NCBI GenBank assembly: GCA_023443455.1
Contig: JAEZUE010000066.1
Span: 1-36,879, forward strand
Direction of reading: 5' to 3'
Origin: Verrucomicrobiota bacterium
Lineage (GTDB): Bacteria; Verrucomicrobiota; Verrucomicrobiia; Opitutales; Opitutaceae
Length of the DNA stretch: 36,879 nt
Within the stretch, counting starts at the first letter, position 1. Each line of letters starts with the position of its first letter. The notes under the pieces were generated by a model. That model had not been told where the DNA came from, did no database searches, and saw only the letters and a program-made list of their open reading frames with translations. Both the position numbers and the translations under genes were made by a program. Below are positions 1 through 6,912 of this stretch, piece after piece.

Positions 1-2131
1 TGCAGTCGAGCTGGAGCCCATCGGTGCCGCTGGAGAGCGCGACACCCGGCACGTCGAGGTCCACGAAGGAGTCCCAGCTACCGGTGGCGGGGACGGTGAG
101 CGGACCGGCCACCACGGCGCCCTTCCAACGCAACGAGATCGCACCGGTCGAGGCGCCGCCGGAGCCGTTGGCGACCCGTAGGCGAAGGCTGTACCTCCCC
201 GAAACCGGCACCGACAACGTGTAGCACAGCCACTCACCGGGCTCGGTGTAGCCGATCTTCAAGCCCGGGAAGTCCACCCCCGGCTCGATCGCCACGATGT
301 CGACATCATGGCCGCTGCCGTCGGTCCGCACCTGCGAGGTGCCCTGTCGGCCATCAACATCATGATACGCCACGCCCTCCCCGCCTTCGTCGTAGTCCTC
401 GGCCTCGATCCGCACCCCAGCGGGGCCCACGACCGGCAGCGGACCCACCACCACGGCACAACCCACGCTGGCTGTGCCGCCCTTTCCGTCTGCGACCCGC
501 ACCGCGAAAGCGTCTTCTCCCGCGAAGCCCGGCGCGGGCCGGTAGAGCACCGTGCCAAGACCGTCCACCGTCACCTCCCCGTGGGCCGGACCCGGCGCGG
601 CCTCCCATTCGAGCGGATCCCCGTCGGGGTCGGAACCGACGAACGCCACCGTCAGGTCGTGGTCGGAGAAGCAGCGAAACTGGCGCTCGCCCAGCCCCGC
701 GATCTCCGGCGGGCGATTCGGCCCGACCTCGCCCGCCTCCACCAGCACCGAGGTCTTCAAAACCTGGGGCATGGTCCCGATCGCGTGAACCGTCACCGTG
801 TAGAGGCCCGGGGCCGCATAGACGTGGCTGATCGTCGGCCGCGCGCCGTAGACCGTCTGCACCGCCGAGCCGTCGCCGAAATCGATCGTGCGCGCGTTGC
901 ACTCCAGGAGAAACTGGTGATGGCGGATCGTCATCTCGTCGCCCGGCCGAATTCCACGGACCGGATACTGATAGAGGAAACCGGTGATGGGCAGCTGGCC
1001 GGACCGGCCCGGCTCGAAAACCCGCACCTGGGTGAAGCCACGCTCCTCGCGGCCGTCGTCGAAATAGACCCGGAGCTCCTGGGAATAGAAGCCCGCCTCG
1101 GACGCGCTCAACAGGGCGGTCGGCCCGTCGACCGTGGTGCCGTCGTGCAGGATCCAGCGGTACCGGGCGATCGTGCGGCCCGGCCGCGCGAGCGAACGCC
1201 GCCCGTCGAGCGGGAGGGCGTCACCCGCCCACATGAACTGGTACCCGCCCGCGGCCGGAATGCCGGCATCGGGATAGTCGCGCAGGTACGACTCGACCAG
1301 ATAGGGATAGCTGCCCGGCATGTCGCTGCGCCGATCGATGTCGTAGTGGACATGCGGATCGTCGTCGGTATTGCCCCGGTTGCCGGTGAGACCGAGCACC
1401 TGGCCGGCCTCCACCCGCTCACCGGTGGTGACGAAGACATTGTGCGCGTTGAGATGCGACATCCAGAAGAGCGTGCCATCCGCGCTGACGCTCTGCACCC
1501 CGGTGCCCTCGGTCATGGCCTGCCCCGCCTCCGACGCGAGGACGGGCAAACGGTCCGGCACGGCGCCGAAGTCCTCGCCCTTGTGGTAGTAGGTCGTGCT
1601 CGCGTCCTGCGGCACGATGCCGAGCCAGGTGTTGTTGTAGGACGTCGAATACCATCGGTACTCCCCCACGGGAAAACGCAGCGCTGGCCCCCAGGATTCG
1701 CCGGCCTCCGTGAAGGCCAGGCGGATCCGTTTCGCGATGTGCACCGGAAAGACGTCGTCGGTGCCGAGCCATTCCTTCGTGCCGTCGAGGTACAGCCGCA
1801 GACCGAAAGCCTCGACCGGAAACTGGTGGGGCCGCGCGACCATCTCGATCTCCCGGCCATCGACCTCCAGCCGCACGCGCACCGCATAGTTCACACGTTT
1901 GTCGACCGAGGTCGTCGGGAACGGCATCGTCTCGTAGGCGATCGCCGGCTGGCCCTGCGCGTCGGCGAGGATGCGAAACGTGTGCGCCGTCCCGTTCCGC
2001 GTCGCGGTGACCGTCTCGCCCGGATCGACATCGACGGTGGTCGGCCAGCGCTCCGGCGCCGCCACGAGTGCTCCGCGCACCAGGACACCGGCGACCAGAA
2101 CAAGCCACCAACGTCGCAGGCCGATCCGCAC
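1..2131 (-). CDS. Secreted M23 peptidase-like protein with PKD/Ig-like domains and a CBM6 module (3' end outside window)
   Basis: The C-terminus is cut by the left edge; about 710 residues are visible. After a signal-peptide-like start (RRWWLVLVAGVLVRGALVAA) comes a peptidase M23/LytM domain at about residues 150-270. It carries the HKGED zinc motif (His183, Asp187) and an HVH motif (His260, His262). A PKD-like segment follows at about 290-370, then a PKD repeat with FGDG, then a cadherin/Ig-like tandem domain with SDPDGDPLEW. From about 570 there is a CBM6-type module (RIEAEDYDEGG ... GYTEPGEWLCYTL). M23 enzymes are Zn endopeptidases acting on peptidoglycan peptides; CBM6 modules bind xylan or other beta-glycans. 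The combination is unusual, and the protein may be a surface polysaccharide-binding protein. The start is uncertain: GTG at 2131 puts the signal peptide at the N-terminus, whereas the in-frame ATG at 2245 would add 38 residues unlike a signal peptide. The family assignment is firm; the role is inferred. Confidence 0.8.
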   Translation of the reverse strand, partial: MRIGLRRWWLVLVAGVLVRGALVAAPERWPTTVDVDPGETVTATRNGTAHTFRILADAQGQPAIAYETMPFPTTSVDKRVNYAVRVRLEVDGREIEMVARPHQFPVEAFGLRLYLDGTKEWLGTDDVFPVHIAKRIRLAFTEAGESWGPALRFPVGEYRWYSTSYNNTWLGIVPQDASTTYYHKGEDFGAVPDRLPVLASEAGQAMTEGTGVQSVSADGTLFWMSHLNAHNVFVTTGERVEAGQVLGLTGNRGNTDDDPHVHYDIDRRSDMPGSYPYLVESYLRDYPDAGIPAAGGYQFMWAGDALPLDGRRSLARPGRTIARYRWILHDGTTVDGPTALLSASEAGFYSQELRVYFDDGREERGFTQVRVFEPGRSGQLPITGFLYQYPVRGIRPGDEMTIRHHQFLLECNARTIDFGDGSAVQTVYGARPTISHVYAAPGLYTVTVHAIGTMPQVLKTSVLVEAGEVGPNRPPEIAGLGERQFRCFSDHDLTVAFVGSDPDGDPLEWEAAPGPAHGEVTVDGLGTVLYRPAPGFAGEDAFAVRVADGKGGTASVGCAVVVGPLPVVGPAGVRIEAEDYDEGGEGVAYHDVDGRQGTSQVRTDGSGHDVDIVAIEPGVDFPGLKIGYTEPGEWLCYTLSVPVSGRYSLRLRVANGSGGASTGAISLRWKGAVVAGPLTVPATGSWDSFVDLDVPGVALSSGTDGLQLDC

Positions 2132-2478
2132 GGTCCGTCCGGATCCGTTCGCGATGCCGTCGGCAACCAACCGCGCGGTCGGGGCGGGGCGGGAGGGCGT
2201 TTCGGCGCAAGGGCGCGGTCCACGGTGCAGGAAGGCAGGATACATCGGTTTCGCAGCAGGTTCGGGGGCCACGCGCCATCGCGCACCCGAACGCGCATCG
2301 TGCAGCGGGGACACCCCGCGTCCACTAGTCGAAAGTAGTATCCGCCGGTTTCACAGTTTCCTTGAACATGAACCGCTCTCATGCCGACGGCCCGGCGCGC
2401 CGCGCTTATCCCCTGCCCTGCGGAACCGTCAGCCCGGGCGGTGCGCGTACGACGCCGGCCCAGCCGTGAGCATTCAAT

Positions 2479-2673
2479 CAGTTCGAACAGGTCACAGAGG
2501 CAGAGGAGAGCCGGACGGAGAGCACAGAGCGGTGTTTGGCAGAACAACGCCACGCGTTGGAACACTCACCCCGGAGGTGAACCGCGCTTCGAACCCTATT
2601 CTCTCCGAACTCTCTGTGCTCTCGTGCCTCGCCTCCGAGCCCTCTGTGTCCAACTGCTGAGTTTGGGTTCAAT
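2479..2673 (+). repeat. Dispersed ~195-bp element, copy 1
   Basis: First of three copies in the window (others at 10115-10305 and 15731-15924), all in the same orientation. Shared landmarks are CAGTTCGRACAGGTCACAG at the left, CACTCACCCC.GAGGTGAACC in the middle and CTCTGTGTCCAAC.GCTGA at the right. The two ends are imperfect inverted repeats of each other, built from CACAGAGGC and GCCTCTG-type blocks, so the element could fold into a long hairpin. It lies in the 691-bp gap between the CE1 esterase stop and the M23-type gene start. Apart from this repeat I see nothing gene-like in that gap. Confidence 0.85.
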
Positions 2674-2822
2674 CCGACCGTGAGACCGGACCTTACGCGG
2701 GTTCTTCCGAACGGCAGAAGGTCCGTGCCGGCTCGCGCGCAGACGGCACGCAGACAAGCTGCGGCCCTACGCAACCTGCGCCGGGGAGCAAAACAGAGCG
2801 GACCGTGAGACCGTTTGCGCGA

Positions 2823-3743
2823 TCAGCGGAAGAGCCGCTGGGCGAAGTGGTGGAGGTTGCTGCCCCAGGTCTCGCCGTCGTGGCCGTGGTCGTCGACGTT
2901 CCAGAGGTGGGGCACGCCGTGCGCCTTGGCGTACCTGTGCACGGCCTGGGAAAAGTTGATCAGGCCATCCTTGTTGCCGCAGGAGATGTAGAGGAGCTTG
3001 AGCTGCCGGGTGGCGGCGGCCGGATCGGGCAGAAGCTCGGCCGGCGGTTTGGTGTTGGGCGCGGCGGAGAAGGCGCCGATCCACGCGAACGTGTCGAGAT
3101 GCCCGAGGCCGAAGTTGAACGTCTGCCCGCCGCCCATCGACAGGCCGGCGATGGCACGGTGATCGCGGTCGGATAGAACCGGATACTTCGCCTCGATCGC
3201 GGGAATGAGACAGTCGAGCAGGTCGACCTCGAACGCGCCGAAGCTGGCCGCCTTCTCGGGCTCGAAGGGGTTGCCGATCGCACGGTCGTCGGCCATGGCG
3301 CGACCGTTGGGCAGCACCACGATCATCGGCACGGCCTTCCCGTCGGCGATGAGGTTGTCGAGAATGACGTCGGCCTTCACGTAGCCGGTCCACTCGAAGG
3401 GATCGCCGCCGATGCCGTGGAGAAGATACAGGACCGGGAACTTCTTCTCCGCCGAGTAGCCGGCGGGCAGGTAGATGTTGGCCTTGCGGCGCGTGCCGGT
3501 GACGGTCGAGTCGTATTCAAACTGCTCGATGCGCCCGTGCGCGATGTCGGCGCGAGGCGTCCGGTAGCCTGCGGGAGCATCGGGGAAGGCGCGGACATCG
3601 TCGGGCGCGAGCTCGATCGGGCGGGCGAAGTTGGCCTTGGCGCGCGCGTCGGAGACCTGCGCGGGATCCTCCTGGGCGAAGGTGACCACGGGGGCGGCGA
3701 GCAGAAGCGCGGAGGCGAGGAAGACGGAGTGGTGACGCGGCAT
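2823..3743 (-). CDS. Secreted CE1/esterase-D-like carbohydrate esterase
   Basis: A 306-residue alpha/beta-hydrolase of the esterase D / CE1 group, which includes acetylxylan and feruloyl esterases such as the XynZ esterase domain. A signal peptide covers residues 1-23 (MPRHHSVFLASALLLAAPVV, then TFAQ). The fold signature YLLHGIGGDPFEW is at 107-118. The nucleophile elbow GLSMGG places Ser202; the likely acid is Asp259 (GNKDGLI) and the catalytic His is His288 (DHGHDGETW). The ATG at 3743 is chosen because it starts directly on the signal peptide; an upstream ATG at 3782 would add 13 residues. The gene is last but one in a minus-strand run of xylan genes, so removal of acetyl or feruloyl groups from xylan or arabinoxylan in the periplasm is the likely role. 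Family firm, substrate inferred. Confidence 0.88.
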   Translation of the reverse strand: MPRHHSVFLASALLLAAPVVTFAQEDPAQVSDARAKANFARPIELAPDDVRAFPDAPAGYRTPRADIAHGRIEQFEYDSTVTGTRRKANIYLPAGYSAEKKFPVLYLLHGIGGDPFEWTGYVKADVILDNLIADGKAVPMIVVLPNGRAMADDRAIGNPFEPEKAASFGAFEVDLLDCLIPAIEAKYPVLSDRDHRAIAGLSMGGGQTFNFGLGHLDTFAWIGAFSAAPNTKPPAELLPDPAAATRQLKLLYISCGNKDGLINFSQAVHRYAKAHGVPHLWNVDDHGHDGETWGSNLHHFAQRLFR

Positions 3744-3772
3744 GGGGATGCGGAAAGCGCTGAGACCGAACA

Positions 3773-3795
3773 GGCGTCGCAAGCGACGCCCCTAC
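3773..3795 (-). repeat. REP-like hairpin (GTAG + GGCGTCGC family)
   Basis: The inverted repeat GGCGTCGC-AA-GCGACGCC is followed by CCTAC, which reads GTAGG at the 5' end of the minus strand. It sits in the 83-bp gap between two minus-strand hydrolase genes. A near-identical hairpin occurs at 32421-32444 and relatives lie at 15605-15673. Confidence 0.7.
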
Positions 3796-3826
3796 GACTG
3801 ACAAGAGAGCAGAGGCGCGGACAAGG

Positions 3827-4618
3827 TTACTTCGCGACCGCCGCGTTGGTGTCGGAGACCGCCGCCTCGACGAGCGAGGCGACACCGCGGGGATCCTCCT
3901 GCTGGGCGACGTGGTGCCCCGGGAAGGTGCGGATCGTCCAACCGCGGGCGGCGGCGTGCTGCCAGCTCTTGTCCTTCTTGGCGCGTTCCTCGGCCGACTG
4001 GTCCGCCGGCACGAAGGCGACGTAGGTGACCGGCAGGGCGAGCGCGGCGGGGTTCTTGTAGGAAACCGGCTGGTTGAAGCACTTGATCGACTGGGCGACG
4101 CTATGCGGCGGCTTGTCGCCAGGTTTCACCCACGAGACCTGCATCATGCCGTCGACGATGTTGGTGTTCGGCGGGTTGCCGCCACCGAAGAGGTCCCAGA
4201 TCGACTGGCCGTCGTCGGGCACGGCCGCATCGAAGAACACGACGTGGCGGATGCGCTCGGGGATGCGGTCCATCACGCCGGTGATGACCATGCCGCCGTA
4301 GCTGTGGCCGGTGAGCACGACCTCATGCAGGTCCTCGAAGAGGATCGTGTTCACGACGTCGTCGATGTGCGTCGCCAGGTCGATGTGCGGCCCGTTGAGG
4401 TGCAGTCGTTCGCCGAGGCCGGTGAGCGTGACGCGGTACACGGTGTGGCCGTCGTCGGTGAGGCACTGGGCGGTGCGTTTCCATTCCCAGCCGCCGGCGG
4501 TGGCGCCGTGGACCATGACGACGGTGAGTTTCTCGCCGCCGGCGAGGGCACCGGCTGTGGTGAAAAGAGCGACGGCCAACAGCAGGCCGAGCGCGCGGAG
4601 GGAGCGGAGTCGATTCAT
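3827..4618 (-). CDS. Secreted alpha/beta-hydrolase (EstC/salicylate-esterase-like)
   Basis: A 263-residue alpha/beta-hydrolase of the plant MES/pyrethroid-esterase EstC type. The signal peptide is at about 1-27 (MNRLRSLRALGLLLAVALFT and onward). The oxyanion-hole strand VVMVHGATAGGWEW is at 33-46, the nucleophile elbow GHSYGG gives Ser106, and the catalytic His is in TFPGHHVA (His235/236). The acid is probably Asp206 in VPADQSAEE. The ATG at 4618 starts on the signal peptide; the reading frame continues upstream to 4702 without signal-like character. Substrate unknown; its place between a DUF1593 gene and a CE1-type esterase suggests a side-chain or ester-cleaving role in hemicellulose breakdown, but this is only a neighbourhood inference. 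Confidence 0.85.
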   Translation of the reverse strand: MNRLRSLRALGLLLAVALFTTAGALAGGEKLTVVMVHGATAGGWEWKRTAQCLTDDGHTVYRVTLTGLGERLHLNGPHIDLATHIDDVVNTILFEDLHEVVLTGHSYGGMVITGVMDRIPERIRHVVFFDAAVPDDGQSIWDLFGGGNPPNTNIVDGMMQVSWVKPGDKPPHSVAQSIKCFNQPVSYKNPAALALPVTYVAFVPADQSAEERAKKDKSWQHAAARGWTIRTFPGHHVAQQEDPRGVASLVEAAVSDTNAAVAK

Positions 4619-4752
4619 GACGGAAGGGGCGAACGCGGTGGTAAGGAAACCGGAGAAAACGGAGGTCCAAAGCACACCGACGCCGGACGCAGCGCGACTC
4701 ATCTTTCGTAGTAGCGAGGCTCGCCTAATAGACTGACAGAGACGCCTACCGT

Positions 4753-4937
4753 GTAGCGAAACTCGCGAAGAGTTTCGGCCTCTGCGGGCACGCCGACGGC
4801 CTTGGCCGCCTTCGCCACCGCAAGCGTCAGGCTAACGTGCAAGACTCGATAGTTTAGGCGCAAACCGCGCTTCCGTGGCGGCGGCCGCCAAGGCCGTCGA
4901 TGCGCGCTGAAGGCGCCGAAACTCTTGGCGAGTTTCG
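4753..4937. repeat. Two copies of a CGAAACTC..GAGTTTCG hairpin
   Basis: GTAG at 4753-4756 is followed by CGAAACTC-GCGAA-GAGTTTCG (4757-4777). The same arms recur with a different loop at 4917-4937. They sit in the 632-bp gap between the alpha/beta-hydrolase start and the DUF1593 stop. I see no credible gene in this gap; it holds only these hairpins and the REP pair at 5081-5131. Confidence 0.6.
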
Positions 4938-5080
4938 CGACGCGATCCGATCCAAGATCAGTGCGCCGGGAGCGCGCACTATCGGAGCTCGCAGGCAGCT
5001 CTGCCGTACGGCTCTGCTGGCCAGCAGAGTGCGCCACGATCTTGCGTGCCGGGTCGCGGGCGCCGACTTGGGTCTGCCGG

Positions 5081-5131
5081 GTCCAGTCGGAGACGTGGAC
5101 CTACACATGGCGGGCGCCAAGCCCGCCCTAC
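5081..5131 (-). repeat. Tandem REP-like hairpins
   Basis: Two adjacent hairpins both end in CTAC (GTAG on the minus strand). The first, at 5081-5104, has arms GTCCA-GTC and GAC-g-TGGAC, and is matched exactly by the reverse complement at 35508-35531. The second, at 5109-5131, is GGCGGGC-GCCAA-GCCCGCC plus CTAC. Confidence 0.65.
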
Positions 5132-5250
5132 CGGGCGGAATCGCGAGCGACGCCCCCAATGCGGCAGGCGCCGAGGTCAATGTAGAAACCCCAGCCCCAT
5201 GCGATCACAGACGCAGAGGCGCCGCAGGACGAACCGGCGAGAGAGCAGGA

Positions 5251-6720
5251 TCAAGGGTTCACTGTAACGATCACGCGCCGGTAACGGGAGAGCGCCGGCG
5301 AGCCCTTGTCGGTCACCCGGAGGATGAAGTGCAGCGTCTCGGGCTTCTCCACTTTCGGCGCGGTGACATGGAAACGGTCGGCGTTTTCCGCGCCGCCAGT
5401 CGTAATCGGCTGCTTGTAGGTGCCGGCCTCCGGGTAGTGAAACCACAGATAACTGATGCTGTCGCCGTCGGGATCGCTGCTGCCGTAGGCGTCGAGGGAG
5501 ATGCCTTGGCCGGACTTGACGGTCAGCCGGTCCGGGTGGTTGAGGCGCGGCACGGGCGGATGGTTGGCCTCGGCGTAGGGCTTGGTGGTCCAGTCCATGC
5601 GCGCGGCAAAGTCGTTCTGGAAATCGTCGCGCCAACGCCAGAGCGTCACGTGGTTGCCGGTGAAGCTCTTCTCGCTGCGCTTCACGGCCCGCTTCTGGGC
5701 GTTGGGCAGATACGGCGTGTAGGTGTCGGACGCGTTGGTCCAAATCGGGCGGGTTTCCGGCACGGGCACGACGACGGAGCTGGCGTCCTTCACGCCCTCG
5801 AAGGACGGCGTGTAGAGCTCGTAACGGCCGCCCCAGCCGCCCCAGTCGGGGTGTTCGGGGGCGTTGAGCCCGTTGGGGATGAGGCCGAGATAGGCCGGCG
5901 TGTCGCCCTCCATGCCCCAGGCCACGTCCGGGTAGGCCGCGCCAAGCGGGCCGTGGCTTTGCTGGATGTTCGCGGCCAGCCAGGGGTTGCCGATGGAGGT
6001 GTTGTCGATGCCCTCGTAGGTGTTGTTGATGGCCATCCAGGTGGCCGGTCCGTATTCGTCGCCCGGAGTCACGATGAAGAACAGGCCGGGAAACTCCCGC
6101 CGCATCCACGCGCCACTGTCGTCCTGGTCGGAGATCGTGTAGACGCGCAGCTTGGCGACGAGGCGGTCGAGCTCGGCGGCCGGGCGCGTCGCGCGCAACT
6201 TGAACAGCGCCTGGGCGAGGGTATTGGCCCCGCCCCAGACCGGAATCCACAACGGCCGGGGATCCTCCCGATCGAGCGCACGGATGATCCACTCCGAACC
6301 CGTCGAGTCCCGGCCCTCGCCCACACCGGTCATGCCGTACTTTGGCAGCCCGGGTTTCACCACGGCGCGCAGGGCGTCGGCCGTCGGGTAGCCCCCCTCG
6401 TGCACGAGCAGGTTGGGCTGCACCTTCTCGTAGGCGTCGAGGATGGTGTGGATGAAATCCGGGCGGATGGCGTGCTGTTGCCAGCAGGACGTCGTGGCGA
6501 CGATCCCCTCGATATCGAGCTGGTTGGCGTAGAGCAGAAGGCGCACGAGCGACTGCTCGTCGTCGGGATCGGCCCCCATGTCGGTGAGGACCAGGACGCG
6601 GGGCCGCTCGACAGCGGGCACCGCGGGATCGCGATCGCCCGCCGAAAGCGTGGTTCCGGCGGCAACGAACGAGAGGGCGAGAAGCGCGCAGGCGCAGGAC
6701 AGTTTCGAGGTCATGGCCAT
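5251..6720 (-). CDS. DUF1593 nucleoside-hydrolase-like secreted protein
   Basis: A 489-residue DUF1593-family protein. The signal peptide is at about 1-26 (MAMTSKLSCACALLALSFVA and onward). The N-terminal domain resembles inosine-uridine nucleoside hydrolases and keeps an Asp-rich metal-site motif, TDMGADPDDEQS, at 46-57 (Asp47, 51, 53, 54). It is followed by WIPVWGGANTLAQAL and ISDQDDSGAWMRREFPG blocks. The C-terminal ~90 residues form a PKD-like beta domain (NHPPVPRLNHPDRLTVKSG ... SSDPDGDSISYLWFHYPEAG). The biochemical role of DUF1593 proteins is not settled; the fold and metal motif suggest hydrolysis of a glycosidic bond, and the locus suggests a hemicellulose-derived glycoside. The ATG pair at 6720/6714 marks the start; the longer frame to 6900 is non-coding in character. 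The gene follows GH115 on the same strand. Confidence 0.85.
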   Translation of the reverse strand: MAMTSKLSCACALLALSFVAAGTTLSAGDRDPAVPAVERPRVLVLTDMGADPDDEQSLVRLLLYANQLDIEGIVATTSCWQQHAIRPDFIHTILDAYEKVQPNLLVHEGGYPTADALRAVVKPGLPKYGMTGVGEGRDSTGSEWIIRALDREDPRPLWIPVWGGANTLAQALFKLRATRPAAELDRLVAKLRVYTISDQDDSGAWMRREFPGLFFIVTPGDEYGPATWMAINNTYEGIDNTSIGNPWLAANIQQSHGPLGAAYPDVAWGMEGDTPAYLGLIPNGLNAPEHPDWGGWGGRYELYTPSFEGVKDASSVVVPVPETRPIWTNASDTYTPYLPNAQKRAVKRSEKSFTGNHVTLWRWRDDFQNDFAARMDWTTKPYAEANHPPVPRLNHPDRLTVKSGQGISLDAYGSSDPDGDSISYLWFHYPEAGTYKQPITTGGAENADRFHVTAPKVEKPETLHFILRVTDKGSPALSRYRRVIVTVNP

Positions 6721-6788
6721 CAGAGGAGTTGAATAGAAGGGGGAGCCAAACAGGGGCACCGATTGGATTCTGCGAAGGGGTGTCCGGT

Positions 6789-6911
6789 TTATTTCGCCGG
6801 GCTGGCGGCCTCCGGCAACGGCAACATCCAATCCGCACAGCAGGCGAAATCGGCTGTCGCCAGAAGGAGCAACGCGGCTGCAACCCCGAGACAGGAACAA
6901 CGGGTGAGCAT
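6789..6911 (-). CDS. 40-aa signal-peptide-bearing small ORF, possibly a truncated gene
   Basis: The ATG lies one base after the GH115 stop codon, so it could be translationally coupled. The product begins MLTRCSCLGVAAALLLLATA, a convincing Sec signal peptide, continues DFACCADWMLPLPEAASPAK, and then meets TAA. The abrupt stop just after the mature N-terminus suggests either a very small secreted peptide or the 5' stump of a secreted enzyme gene whose remainder was lost. The following ~70 bp up to the DUF1593 start show no continuation in another frame. Existence of the ORF is certain; its being a functional gene is not. Confidence 0.4.
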   Translation of the reverse strand: MLTRCSCLGVAAALLLLATADFACCADWMLPLPEAASPAK

Positions 6912-6912
6912 G

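Noticed and set aside
308..2338. A 676-codon + strand frame at the left edge
   Set aside because: It mirrors the minus-strand M23-PKD-CBM6 gene, whose zinc motifs and PKD/CBM6 blocks are clear.
2478..2774. Small ORFs inside the three dispersed repeats with similar predicted peptides (for example ELSVLSCLAS)
   Set aside because: Peptide similarity follows from DNA repeat similarity; both strands and several frames are open, with no start-site support.
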